Shown here in pieces: positions 44,946 to 54,952 of a DNA stretch of 64,000 nucleotides (positions within the stretch are counted from its first letter, which is position 1; every line of letters starts with the position of its first letter). The position numbers were made by a program, and so were the translations under genes. The notes under the pieces are model-generated. The model had not been told where the DNA came from, made no database searches, and saw nothing but the letters and a program-made list of their open reading frames with translations. Source of the stretch: Terriglobus roseus (GTDB taxonomy: Bacteria > Acidobacteriota > Terriglobia > Terriglobales > Acidobacteriaceae); the NCBI RefSeq assembly GCF_900105625.1, contig NZ_FNSD01000001.1, forward strand, positions 3,906,001 through 3,970,000. The letters are read 5' to 3'.

Positions 44946-45746
44946 ATGACCGACGGCCCGGTACGGAGAAGACCATTGAGCACAAAATTCGTAGGTAGGT
45001 GCGTGCTTGCAGCGCTTGCGGTATCGACTGTAATTCCCGTGCTGCCGCTGCGCGCTCAGGACAAGGTGCCTGACGCACAGATCCAGGCTGAAGTGCAGAA
45101 GTCGCTGGACAACAAGCGCTTCACGGCCGTTCACGCTGTGGTCAAGAACGGCATTGTGACCCTCACTGGCAATGTCGATGTCTATGCGACCAAGGAAGAC
45201 GCTGAGCATAAGATCCACCACAAAAAAGGCGTGCTTGCGGTTCGCAATATGATCACCGTTCCGGCGGGTGAGTTGCCGGATACGGATCTGCGCGACAAGT
45301 TGGCGGAGAAACTGGCCTACGACCGCGTGGGCTACGGCACCACCGCATTCAATAGCTTCACCATTGGTGTACAGAACGGCGTGGTCACGCTGGGCGGCGT
45401 GGCCTATGGCCCCTATGACAAGGATTCCGCGATCTCGCTGGTTGAACACTATCCCGGCGTGCGGGATGTCATCGACAATATTGAGGTCGCGCCTCTGTCT
45501 CCGAACGACGATCGCATTCGCCTGGAAGCAGCACGAGCCATCTACGGCTTCCCGTCGCTGCAGCGCTATGCGATTGACCCGGCGAAGCCCATCCGGATCA
45601 CGGTTGTCAACGGCAACATCACGCTGACCGGAGTGGTGGATACCGAAGCTGACAAGGACGTTGCCAACATTCGCGCCCGCGGCGTGAGCGGCGCTTTCAG
45701 CGTCACAAACAATCTCCAGGTCGCGAAGCCGAGCGAAGACAAATAG
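44946..45746 (+). CDS. periplasmic protein with three BON domains
   Basis: 266 residues. Signal peptide (about 18-40: CVLAALAVSTVIPVLPLRAQ), then three BON repeats, each with the hVxxGhVTLxG core: VVKNGIVTLTGNVD, GVQNGVVTLGGVAY and TVVNGNITLTGVVD. BON domains bind phospholipid or envelope surfaces (OsmY type) and are linked to envelope stress. ATG 44946 has GGAG 8-9 nt upstream. Followed by a strong terminator that overlaps the start of ubiA. Confidence 0.85.
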   Translation: MTDGPVRRRPLSTKFVGRCVLAALAVSTVIPVLPLRAQDKVPDAQIQAEVQKSLDNKRFTAVHAVVKNGIVTLTGNVDVYATKEDAEHKIHHKKGVLAVRNMITVPAGELPDTDLRDKLAEKLAYDRVGYGTTAFNSFTIGVQNGVVTLGGVAYGPYDKDSAISLVEHYPGVRDVIDNIEVAPLSPNDDRIRLEAARAIYGFPSLQRYAIDPAKPIRITVVNGNITLTGVVDTEADKDVANIRARGVSGAFSVTNNLQVAKPSEDK

Positions 45747-45769
45747 CTTCTAGCGACAGGGACGCATGA

Positions 45770-45805
45770 CGGCCATACACTTGAAAGTGTATGGCCGCTT
45801 TTCTT
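45770..45805 (+). terminator. terminator whose 3' arm holds the ubiA start codon
   Basis: CGGCCATACACT-TGAA-AGTGTATGGCCG, a perfect 12-bp stem, then C-TTTT-C-TTT. It ends the BON-gene transcript, 23 nt past the stop. The ATG of ubiA (45791-45793) lies in the second arm. Confidence 0.8.
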
Positions 45806-46696
45806 TCCAACACGCTTCGCAACACGCGCATCACGCTTGAGATGATCAAGTGGGAGCACTCCGTCTTTGCGCTGCCCTTCGCTCTCACTGGTGTCGTGCT
45901 CGCTGCGGGCGGGTGGCCTCGATGGCAGACACTGTCGCTGGTCGTAGTTTGCATGGTCTCGCTGCGAACGGCGGCGATGGCCTTTAATCGGCTGGTGGAT
46001 GCGGAGATCGACAGTATCAACCCGCGTACGGCGACCCGCGCCATTCCTGCGGGCCTGCTGACCAAGAGCTTTGTTGCTGCGTTTACGTTGATCTCCATCG
46101 GCATCTTTGTGGTGGCCGCTGCAGACTTAAATCACCTGACGCTGTTACTGAGCCCCATCGCCATCGCCGTTGTTCTGTCCTATAGCTACATGAAACGCAT
46201 CACGCGCTGGTCGCACCTGGTGCTTGGGCTGGCGCTTGGCATTGCACCTTCGGCCGCCTGGATCGCCGTGCGCGGTAGCCTGGATCCTCGCATCATCGTA
46301 CTCACCGGTGCCGTGCTGCTGTGGGTGGCGGGCTTCGATGTCCTCTATGCGTGCCAGGACTTCGACCACGATCGCGCGAATGGACTCAATTCCGTCCCGC
46401 AGGCCTTCGGTCTCCAGGGAGCATTTCTCCTGGCGCGAACGATGCATGTGGTGATGCTTTGCCTGCTGGTGTGGCTGGTCGCGCTCTTTCATCTCGGACC
46501 GATCGCCTTCGCCGGTGCTGCGATCGTTGCCATGCTGCTGCTGTATGAGCATAGCTTGATCTCACCCACAGATCTGCGGCGCATGAACGCTGCGTTCTTC
46601 ACGCTCAATGGTGTGATTTCCGTGGTCTTTTTCTGTGCCGTCGCGGCGGCAGTAATGCTCCATGCGCGCGACTTGTCCGTTGTACCTGTGCGATAA
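45791..46696 (+). CDS. ubiA: UbiA-family prenyltransferase
   Basis: 301 residues, about eight to nine membrane spans. Both Asp-rich motifs are present: NRLVDAEIDSINPRT and DVLYACQDFDHDRANGLNS. Transfers a polyprenyl chain to an aromatic acid in quinone synthesis; since Acidobacteriota use menaquinone, a futalosine-pathway MqnP-like role is as likely as UbiA. No Shine-Dalgarno precedes ATG 45791, which is inside a hairpin. ATG 45842 (MIKWEHSVFALP) is a shorter alternative but also lacks a ribosome site. Confidence 0.9.
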   Translation: MAAFLSNTLRNTRITLEMIKWEHSVFALPFALTGVVLAAGGWPRWQTLSLVVVCMVSLRTAAMAFNRLVDAEIDSINPRTATRAIPAGLLTKSFVAAFTLISIGIFVVAAADLNHLTLLLSPIAIAVVLSYSYMKRITRWSHLVLGLALGIAPSAAWIAVRGSLDPRIIVLTGAVLLWVAGFDVLYACQDFDHDRANGLNSVPQAFGLQGAFLLARTMHVVMLCLLVWLVALFHLGPIAFAGAAIVAMLLLYEHSLISPTDLRRMNAAFFTLNGVISVVFFCAVAAAVMLHARDLSVVPVR

Positions 46697-46713
46697 GAAG
46701 GCACGCACGCACA

Positions 46714-46746
46714 AGAAGGCCCGCACCACTGCGGGCCTTCTTTTTC
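46714..46746. terminator. bidirectional terminator
   Basis: AAGAAGGCCCGCA-CCAC-TGCGGGCCTTCTT, a perfect 13-bp stem, then TTT. Shared by ubiA (plus) and the CsbD-like gene (minus). Confidence 0.85.
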
Positions 46747-46763
46747 CAATGGACTGCTAAGAG

Positions 46764-47114
46764 CTATGCAGTGCGTCGAATCTCTTCGCGTTTGTACTCT
46801 TCGTTGGTCTTTGCGTTGTCCAGCTTTGCATTGATCGAGTCTTTGAGATTCTCCGCACCATTTACGATGCGGCTCCGCAGAGACTCACCTTCAGCGGTGG
46901 CGTGATCGGCATGCACCGCGGCGTCAGTCTTTGCGGTATCGCGCACTTCACGAGCCGTATCCTTCGCATTGCCCCACGTTTCTTTTGCGCCGCCCTTCAG
47001 CCGGTCCTCAGCGCCAGCATTCTGCAGATCATTGCTGCCCACTGCCTTGCCCACGGTCTCTTCTACTTTGCCGAATGCATTCTGAAGTTTGCCTTTGATC
47101 TGATCGCTATCCAT
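46764..47114 (-). CDS. CsbD-like stress protein
   Basis: 116 residues, hydrophilic and charged. Begins with the CsbD pattern (DQIKGKLQNAFGKVEETVGK; AEDRLKGGAKETWGNAKDTA) and adds an amphipathic helical tail ending in EEYKREEIRRTA. CsbD proteins are abundant under general stress; the molecular role is unknown. ATG 47114 has GGAGG 8 nt upstream. Next to another small stress-type gene on the same strand. Confidence 0.85.
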   Translation of the reverse strand: MDSDQIKGKLQNAFGKVEETVGKAVGSNDLQNAGAEDRLKGGAKETWGNAKDTAREVRDTAKTDAAVHADHATAEGESLRSRIVNGAENLKDSINAKLDNAKTNEEYKREEIRRTA

Positions 47115-47208
47115 AGTGTTCCTCCCGGCAGCGTCCTGTTTCACGCTGCTTCACTCACACTTACTTTGATGCCGTGTCACGAGGCAATGGTCACTCGCTC
47201 GAATGACA

Positions 47209-47234
47209 AAGGCCACTCTCGAGTGAGTGGCCTT
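47209..47234 (-). terminator. terminator after the small membrane protein gene
   Basis: AAGGCCACT / AGTGGCCTT, a 9-bp stem with an 8-nt loop; on the minus strand TTTGTC follows. It lies 29 nt past the stop at 47263. Confidence 0.55.
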
Positions 47235-47262
47235 GTCGTAACCGGATCAATTTGACTTGCGC

Positions 47263-47412
47263 TCAAAGTGCGCGGCGGCCGCTGATCAGGTTAAAGATCA
47301 GCGAGATGATGGCAAGCACGATCAGGATGTGAATCCAACCACCCAGGGTGGTTCCACTTACGAGACCAACAAGCCACAACACCAGCAGGATGACGGTAAT
47401 AGTCCAAAGCAT
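47263..47412 (-). CDS. 49-residue two-span membrane protein (lmo0937/DUF5670-like)
   Basis: Two hydrophobic helices (LWTITVILLVLWLVGLV and GGWIHILIVLAIISLIFNLI) joined by SGTTLGG, ending SGRRAL. This matches the small lmo0937 family. ATG 47412 has GGAGAG upstream; the longer open frame to 47577 is not conserved-looking. Function unknown; often found beside CsbD-type stress genes, as here. Confidence 0.8.
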   Translation of the reverse strand: MLWTITVILLVLWLVGLVSGTTLGGWIHILIVLAIISLIFNLISGRRAL

Positions 47413-47603
47413 CGTTTCTCTCCAGATGCCCTGGCCTCCGGCCGGGGCGTTCAAATGTGTGACGTTTACAGTCACACCAACATAGTTGCCGCGTAAACTT
47501 ACTAGGTTGTACTTTTTTCCAAAAACATTCGAAGTCTGCTGAGCCCCCGGAGACCGTGGGCAAAGTGTGTCGTGCAAGCAACGTCAGGAGATAAACCACC
47601 GTC

Positions 47604-48455
47604 GTGAAAATTGCTATTCAGGGTGAGCCCGGATCGAACAGTCACATGGCAACGGAACAAATGTTGGGCAAGGTTTCTCTGGTGCCCTGTGCGTTATCCG
47701 TGGAGGTGTTTGAAAAGCTCGCACGCACCCACGAGGCGGATGCTGCAGTTTTACCGATTGAGAACAGCCTGCACGGTGCCGTGGCAGACCACTCGGATCT
47801 CGTACTCCAGCATGGTGTGGTGATCGTCGCAGAGCTGTCGCTCCGTATTCGCCATGCGCTCATGACAGTGCCTGGAATTGTCTTGTCGGATGTCCGCCGG
47901 GTGCTGTCTCACCCCGTAGCGCTCTCCCAGTGCCGTCGTTTCTTCGCGCGGCATCCCGGGGTGCAGGCCGTTCCGTTCTACGACACGGCCGGTGCCGTAA
48001 AGCACTTAATGGCAACACGGCAAAAGGACGCGGCAGCTATCGCCGCGCCGCACGCCGCTCATGTCTACGGCGCGGATATCCTGGCGCGCGACCTGGAAGA
48101 CGATCCGCTAAACTTCACCCGCTTCTTTCTGCTGGCCAGGCCTGAAGACGCCGAGCGCCTACGTCCCGTGGGAGCTGCGATCGACAAGCTGAGCCTTGCC
48201 TTCGACCTGCGCCACCGACCGGGGTCACTGGTGGAAGCGCTGCGCCGTCTCGCCGCCGAGGGAGCCGACCTCACCCGGATCGAATCGCGGCCTGTTCCCG
48301 GCAAACCGTGGGAATACATCTTCTTCGTGGACCTGCGCCTGCCGGAACCGGCTGCAGCTGACCGCATCCTGGAAACGCTTCGCCCGGTTTGTGCTCATGT
48401 GACTGAACTTGGGCGCTACGCCGCGCATTCGCTCTCCTATCCTCAGAGTTCCTAA
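47604..48455 (+). CDS. pheA: prephenate dehydratase
   Basis: 283 residues. Catalytic domain from IAIQGEPGSNSHMA through AVLPIENSLHGAV and the Thr-containing motif DPLNFTRFFLLAR; C-terminal ACT regulatory domain (LSLAFDLRHRPGSLVEALRR; ESRPVPGKPWEYIFFVDL) with the GALV/ESRP phenylalanine-binding pattern. Converts prephenate to phenylpyruvate and should be inhibited by phenylalanine. No chorismate mutase domain. GTG 47604 with AGGAG 14 nt upstream. No aromatic leader peptide was found upstream, unlike aroK. Confidence 0.95.
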   Translation: MKIAIQGEPGSNSHMATEQMLGKVSLVPCALSVEVFEKLARTHEADAAVLPIENSLHGAVADHSDLVLQHGVVIVAELSLRIRHALMTVPGIVLSDVRRVLSHPVALSQCRRFFARHPGVQAVPFYDTAGAVKHLMATRQKDAAAIAAPHAAHVYGADILARDLEDDPLNFTRFFLLARPEDAERLRPVGAAIDKLSLAFDLRHRPGSLVEALRRLAAEGADLTRIESRPVPGKPWEYIFFVDLRLPEPAAADRILETLRPVCAHVTELGRYAAHSLSYPQSS

Positions 48456-48491
48456 GCTACACATTTCCTTACATCTTGGAACCTGCGTGGG

Positions 48492-48519
48492 CGGCGGATG
48501 GGAGCAATCCCGTCCGCCG
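48492..48519 (+). other. hairpin in the lon leader
   Basis: CGGCGGATGGGA-GCAA-TCCCGTCCGCCG: a 12-bp stem with one G-U and a GNRA loop, 37 nt after pheA. No U tract follows, so it is a leader structure rather than a terminator. Confidence 0.4.
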
Positions 48520-48657
48520 ACGTGCGTCGAGTGGAAATGGTCTCTCGGGCGAGCGGCGCGGGAATCGTCGTGGGCATCCATCGTTACAGGTCGGCTGCAT
48601 GACGATCAGCGTGCGCCGGGGCGCATAAGTTTGCTTGAATCCGGTCGTGACTTGATG

Positions 48658-48681
48658 CATCAGATGTGTGAATATCTGATG
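48658..48681 (+). promoter_or_regulatory. hairpin abutting the lon ribosome-binding site
   Basis: CATCAGAT-(8 nt)-ATCTGATG; its last base is the first G of GGAAGGA (48681-48687), the lon Shine-Dalgarno. An AT-rich stem here could open with heat. Confidence 0.35.
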
Positions 48682-48696
48682 GAAGGACACTCACAA

Positions 48697-51213
<2,517 letters not shown>

Positions 51214-51236
51214 AGAAGCAGGAAGACAGCACACAG

Positions 51237-51274
51237 CGAGCGCCGATCGGACATCGGCGCTCGTTATGCTTTTT
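51237..51274 (+). terminator. terminator after lon
   Basis: CGAGCGCCGAT-CGGAC-ATCGGCGCTCG, a perfect 11-bp stem, then TTATGC-TTTTT; 24 nt past the stop. Confidence 0.7.
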
Positions 51275-51390
51275 GTTGCTATGCAGCGAGCCTTGCGCAG
51301 TTGTGGACTCCGCGCAAAGAGCTCGCTTTCTCCCGAAACACACACAAACGTTTTTTCACGAATGTCACTCCCATGTGCAGGAGGCAACGA

Positions 51391-51828
51391 ATGGCCGTCA
51401 AGAAAGCTGCGAGTAAGTCCATGCCAAAGTCAGGCCGCAATCCGAAGGGTGGCCTCACGGCTGGGGGTCGTGCGTACTATGCGAAGACTGAGGGATCACA
51501 TCTGAAGGCAGGTGTGACCGGCGCCGCCGACACACCGGAGAAGATGCACCGCAAGGGGTCGTTTCTGACGCGGATGTTCACCAATCCTCGCGGACCGATG
51601 TTGAATGCCAAGGGCGAACCGACACGTCTTGCGCTCAGCGCCCACGCATGGGGTGAGCCGGTGCCGAAGACCATGAGTGCCGCGCACAAGCTCGCGGCAA
51701 AAGGCCATACTCTGCTCTCGAAATACCATGCTGCTCAAGAGAAGGCCGCGAAGAAGTCGCCGGGCAAGCAGAGCGCGAAGAAAGCTGCAAAGAAGGTAGC
51801 TGCGAATCGGCCGCCAACCAATCGGTGA
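51391..51828 (+). CDS. small basic conserved protein (DUF6321-like)
   Basis: 145 residues, very basic. Core GGLTAGGRAYYAKTEGSHLK ... RKGSFLTRMFTNPRGPM ... LALSAHAWGEPVPKT resembles a conserved domain I recall as DUF6321; the C-terminus is a Lys/Ala-rich histone-like tail (AAKKSPGKQSAKKAAKK). It may bind nucleic acid; this is inference from composition. ATG 51391 has a strong GCAGGAGG upstream. The stop (51826-51828) lies just before the moaD promoter region. Confidence 0.7.
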   Translation: MAVKKAASKSMPKSGRNPKGGLTAGGRAYYAKTEGSHLKAGVTGAADTPEKMHRKGSFLTRMFTNPRGPMLNAKGEPTRLALSAHAWGEPVPKTMSAAHKLAAKGHTLLSKYHAAQEKAAKKSPGKQSAKKAAKKVAANRPPTNR

Positions 51829-51844
51829 GTGCTTTCGGCCTCGA

Positions 51845-51856
51845 CTCAGCGGTTAT
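51845..51856 (+). repeat. direct repeat copy 1 (moaD leader)
   Basis: CTCAGCGGTTAT followed by GCTGGAA; identical 12 bases recur at 52111-52122 in front of moaE. Confidence 0.6.
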
Positions 51857-51859
51857 GCT
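51854..51859 (+). promoter_or_regulatory. -10-like box of leaderless moaD
   Basis: TATGCT 7 nt before ATG 51867; no ribosome-binding site. Confidence 0.4.
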
Positions 51860-51866
51860 GGAACTT

Positions 51867-52127
51867 ATGCGGGTGAACGTGCTTTGTTTCGGGGTCTTGC
51901 GTGAGGCCATCGGCGTTTCAGAGATCGTCGAAGTTCCTGACTTGACGACTGTCGCAGATCTGCTGGTGTACTTCCAGGAACGCTCGCGGGAGGATCTTCA
52001 GGCGATTTGGTCGCGCATCGCGGTTGCCGTCAACCGGGAGTACGTTCCGCGTGAGCATGTTCTGCTGGACGACGACGAAGTGGCGCTGCTACCACCTGTG
52101 AGTGGTGGATCTCAGCGGTTATCCTGA
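51867..52127 (+). CDS. moaD: molybdopterin synthase small subunit with residues after the Gly-Gly
   Basis: 86 residues, beta-grasp fold (MRVNVLCFGVLREAIGVSEI; DDDEVALLPPVSGG). MoaD carries sulfur as a thiocarboxylate on its terminal glycine. Here Gly-Gly (codons 52104-52109) is not terminal: Ser-Gln-Arg-Leu-Ser follows before TGA. Those five codons are encoded by the repeated leader element of moaE. Either the tail is removed after translation or this MoaD is inactive. ATG 51867 chosen with TATGCT 7 nt upstream; ATG 51855 is in frame. Confidence 0.85.
   Translation: MRVNVLCFGVLREAIGVSEIVEVPDLTTVADLLVYFQERSREDLQAIWSRIAVAVNREYVPREHVLLDDDEVALLPPVSGGSQRLS
52111..52122 (+). repeat. direct repeat copy 2 (moaE leader)
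   Basis: CTCAGCGGTTAT followed by CCTGAAG. It encodes the five extra residues of MoaD and contains the moaE -10-like box. Confidence 0.6.
52120..52125 (+). promoter_or_regulatory. -10-like box of leaderless moaE
   Basis: TATCCT 9 nt before ATG 52135, overlapping the end of moaD. Confidence 0.4.
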
Positions 52128-52134
52128 AGCAGCG

Positions 52135-52587
52135 ATGCAGATTGAACTTACACACGACATCATCGACACCAAGGCAATCACAGACACTCTGAAAGCCGGC
52201 GAAGACGGCGCAGTGACAGTCTTCGACGGCATCGTGCGTAATAATACGCGCGGGCGGCAGACTCTGTATCTCGATTACTCGGCCTACGACACCATGGCGC
52301 TCGAGCAGATGCAGGATCTCGCAGCAGAAGCGGTCGAAAAGTTCGGTGTGCGTGATGTTGCGATTGTGCATCGGCTGGGTAAGCTTGAGGTAGGTGAGAC
52401 GAGCATCCTGATTGCGGTAGCGTCTGCTCACCGGGGCGTCACGTTCGAAGCCTGCCGATGGCTCATCGACACTTTGAAGAAGCAGGTGCCGATCTGGAAG
52501 AAAGAGGTCTTTGTTGACGGTGCGGTGTGGCCGGATGGCGAGCCATTTCCACCGGAGATTGTTGCGCCCGCAACCGGCGAGTTGTAG
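52135..52587 (+). CDS. moaE: molybdopterin synthase large subunit
   Basis: 150 residues, normal length. Substrate and MoaD-contact motifs FDGIVRNNTRGR, LDYSAYDTMALEQM, VHRLGKLEVGETSI and VPIWKKEVF with the active-site lysines. Uses MoaD thiocarboxylate to convert cyclic pyranopterin monophosphate to molybdopterin. ATG 52135 lies 7 nt after the moaD stop. An in-frame GTG at 52102 within moaD is less likely. Confidence 0.95.
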   Translation: MQIELTHDIIDTKAITDTLKAGEDGAVTVFDGIVRNNTRGRQTLYLDYSAYDTMALEQMQDLAAEAVEKFGVRDVAIVHRLGKLEVGETSILIAVASAHRGVTFEACRWLIDTLKKQVPIWKKEVFVDGAVWPDGEPFPPEIVAPATGEL

Positions 52588-52662
52588 CCGCTTACGTCTG
52601 CTATCCCGTCATAGTCCAAGAGAATGAAGACGTTATATCGTCCTTCTTGGAGCGGATCACCT

Positions 52663-53604
52663 TTGAACAGGTTTGCCATCACAGCTGCTGCGGTGCTCGC
52701 GGTGTTTATTGCCCTGCCGGGTCAGCCGCATGCGCAGCAGGACTCTGCTCCCATTTTGAGGGTTGATACGCGGCTGGTGAACGTGCCGGTCAATGTTGCG
52801 GATGAGCACGGCGTCGCTGTCAGCGGCCTCACGCAGGATGATTTCATCGTGAAGGAAGATGGTCGTTCCCAGAAGATCGCGATTTTTGAACGCGAGGCGA
52901 GCACGCCCCTCTCGATCGTGATGGCAGTCGACACCTCTGGCTCTGTCTACACGCAGTTCAAGACGGAACGCGATGCGGCGAAACGCTTTGCCGAGCAGAT
53001 ACTGCGTCCAGAAGATGAGATGGATCTGATTGGCTTCTCCTACGATTCGCAGGAACTGGTGTCGTTCACCAGTGATCCGCGGCGCATCGACGAGGGCATC
53101 AGGCATCTGACAAAGGGCGATGATACCGCGCTCTATGACGCGGTGTATGTTGCGAGTGAGCGATTGACGGAGTCACGGGCTGATGCCACGCGGCGTCGTG
53201 TGCTGGTGCTGGTCACGGACGGCGGCGATAACACCAGCAAGAAAGAGATTGGTTACTCCAAAGCTATCGCCGAAGCTCAGCGCGCTGGCGCGGCCATCTA
53301 CCCCATCATCATTGTGCCGATCATGGCGGACGCAGGCCGCAATGTTGGCGGCGAACATGCGCTGATCCAGATGGCCGAGGATACCGGTGGCAAGTACTTC
53401 TACGTGACTGAGAAGGACGATCTGAAGACGGCGTTCGCGCACCTGTCGGATGATCTGCGAACGCAGTATCTGCTGGGCTACTACGCGCCCCGCCGCGGTC
53501 TGGATGCAAGCTTCCGCAAGATCAGCGTCTCCTTGAAGGATCCAGCCAAGTCAGCGTCGCTTGCACTGCGTAGCCGTACCGGCTACTACGCCGATGCACG
53601 CTGA
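52663..53604 (+). CDS. secreted VWFA-domain protein, acidobacterial type
   Basis: 313 residues from TTG 52663. Signal peptide (NRFAITAAAVLAVFIALPG, ending HA-Q), then the conserved LRVDTRLVNVPVNVADEHGV start of VWFA-related acidobacterial proteins and a VWA domain with a MIDAS site (AVDTSGSVYT; Thr in the GDDTALYDAV loop; VLVTDGGDNTS). Ends QYLLGYYAPRRGLDASFRKI ... LRSRTGYYA. Probably a secreted metal-dependent adhesion or scaffold protein. GGAGCGG lies 7 nt before the TTG; ATG 52624 is in frame but gives a poor signal peptide. Confidence 0.85.
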   Translation: MNRFAITAAAVLAVFIALPGQPHAQQDSAPILRVDTRLVNVPVNVADEHGVAVSGLTQDDFIVKEDGRSQKIAIFEREASTPLSIVMAVDTSGSVYTQFKTERDAAKRFAEQILRPEDEMDLIGFSYDSQELVSFTSDPRRIDEGIRHLTKGDDTALYDAVYVASERLTESRADATRRRVLVLVTDGGDNTSKKEIGYSKAIAEAQRAGAAIYPIIIVPIMADAGRNVGGEHALIQMAEDTGGKYFYVTEKDDLKTAFAHLSDDLRTQYLLGYYAPRRGLDASFRKISVSLKDPAKSASLALRSRTGYYADAR

Positions 53605-53632
53605 CGGCGAGCCAATCGTGTGGCGGGCAGCG

Positions 53633-53638
53633 TATCCT
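53633..53638 (+). promoter_or_regulatory. -10-like box of leaderless suhB
   Basis: TATCCT 8 nt before ATG 53647; no ribosome-binding site. Confidence 0.4.
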
Positions 53639-53646
53639 GTGCCTGC

Positions 53647-54543
53647 ATGAGCCTCTTCGATCCAAGCCAGTTTTCCTTCGCCACTCCCGCCGCTGAAGTT
53701 GCGCGCGAGGCCGGTGCGCTATTGCGTCACTTCTATGAGAAAGGCGTCACAGCCGAGTTCAAGGGCGATGTCGACATCGTCACGGAAGCCGACCGGGCCA
53801 GCGAGAAATTGATCGGCGAGCGGTTCCGCACGCTCTTCCCGAAGCACGGCATCTTCGGCGAAGAGGGCACGCGGCAGAATCTGGAAGCGGAGTATCGCTG
53901 GTACGTGGATCCGTTGGATGGCACGACCAACTTTGCGCATGGTTTTCCGTATTTCTGCGTTTCGCTCGGGCTGGAACATCGGCCGCCGGGCACGGCGGAG
54001 GACGCGGACGGCATCATTGTGGCGGGCGTCATCTATGAACCCCTTCGTGATGAGCTGTTTCTCACGGAGCGCGGCAAGGGCGCGTACCTGAACGGGCGCC
54101 GCATTCACACATCGAAGACGGCTCTGCTGCAGGAGTCGCTGCTGGCGACAGGCTTTCCGTCGCACAAGCGGCACGAGAATCCGAACGCGCATTTTTATCA
54201 TGAATTGACGTTGCGATCGCACGGTCTGCGACGCGCTGGTGCGGCGGCAATCGACCTGGCTTACACGGCTGCGGGGCGCGTTGACGGCTACTGGGAGTTC
54301 AATCTGAATCCCTGGGACACGGCTGCAGGATCGCTCCTGGTAGAAGAGGCTGGCGGAGAGATTACACGCTTCGACGGTTCACCTTTCCGGCTGGATTCGC
54401 GGGAGATTCTGGCGAACAACGGATTGATCGGCGGAGAGATGCGCGATATTTTTGCAGACATGTTCGCGGGAAGGAACCTGTCGCCGATCCCGACAGCAGA
54501 AGAGTTCCGTCGGCGCCGCGAGGCAGCGGTGGCGGGCTCTTGA
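53647..54543 (+). CDS. suhB: inositol monophosphatase family protein
   Basis: 298 residues. Metal-binding motifs GEEGTR, DPLDGTTNFAHGFPYFCVSL and WEFNLNPWDTAAGSLLVEEA, plus VTEADRASE near the start. Hydrolyses inositol 1-phosphate or a similar phosphomonoester in the cytoplasm; SuhB in some bacteria also binds RNA polymerase. The C-terminal 25 residues (FRRRREAAVAGS end) are an extension. No Shine-Dalgarno; TATCCT is 8 nt upstream. Confidence 0.92.
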   Translation: MSLFDPSQFSFATPAAEVAREAGALLRHFYEKGVTAEFKGDVDIVTEADRASEKLIGERFRTLFPKHGIFGEEGTRQNLEAEYRWYVDPLDGTTNFAHGFPYFCVSLGLEHRPPGTAEDADGIIVAGVIYEPLRDELFLTERGKGAYLNGRRIHTSKTALLQESLLATGFPSHKRHENPNAHFYHELTLRSHGLRRAGAAAIDLAYTAAGRVDGYWEFNLNPWDTAAGSLLVEEAGGEITRFDGSPFRLDSREILANNGLIGGEMRDIFADMFAGRNLSPIPTAEEFRRRREAAVAGS

Positions 54544-54641
54544 AAATCGCACAACTAAGGCCGGATGGGTCCGAGTTTGATAACTGTTATGATCGACTCG
54601 CAGCCACACAATAAGCTCAGCTCGAAAGGATTTACAGCACC

Positions 54642-54902
54642 ATGGCATACGTCATCGCAGAACCCTGCATCGGCACAAAGGACACGGCCTGCGCCGATGC
54701 CTGCCCAGTAGATTGCATCCACCCCAAGAAGGGTGAGGATGGGAACGACACCGCCGATCAGCTCTTCATCGATCCGGTCGAGTGCATCGATTGCGGAGCC
54801 TGCGTTCCGGTCTGCCCCGTGAGCGCCATCTATGCAGCGGACGATCTGCCGGACAAGTGGGTTGACTTCGCGACGAAGAACGCCGAGCACTTCGGGCGGT
54901 AA
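54642..54902 (+). CDS. fdxA: 7Fe-type ferredoxin (3Fe-4S/4Fe-4S)
   Basis: 86 residues. First cysteine set CIGTKDTACADACPVDC has the spacing of a seven-iron ferredoxin (extra residues before the second Cys); second set CIDCGACVPVCPVS binds a 4Fe-4S cluster. Carries electrons in the cytoplasm. GAAAGGA precedes the ATG and TATGAT at 54588-54593 may be its -10. Ends before a UUCG-loop terminator, so it is a single-gene unit. Confidence 0.95.
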   Translation: MAYVIAEPCIGTKDTACADACPVDCIHPKKGEDGNDTADQLFIDPVECIDCGACVPVCPVSAIYAADDLPDKWVDFATKNAEHFGR

Positions 54903-54922
54903 CACGCTGAAAAGCTTCAACG

Positions 54923-54949
54923 GACGCGCAGCTTCGGCTGCGCGTCTTT
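54923..54949 (+). terminator. terminator after the ferredoxin gene
   Basis: GACGCGCAGC-TTCG-GCTGCGCGTC, a perfect 10-bp stem with UUCG loop, then TTT. Confidence 0.75.
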
Positions 54950-54952
54950 GCG

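Noticed and set aside
48630-48660. Heat-shock (sigma-32) promoter before lon
   Set aside because: CTTGAA is present but no CCCCAT-type -10 at 13-14 nt.
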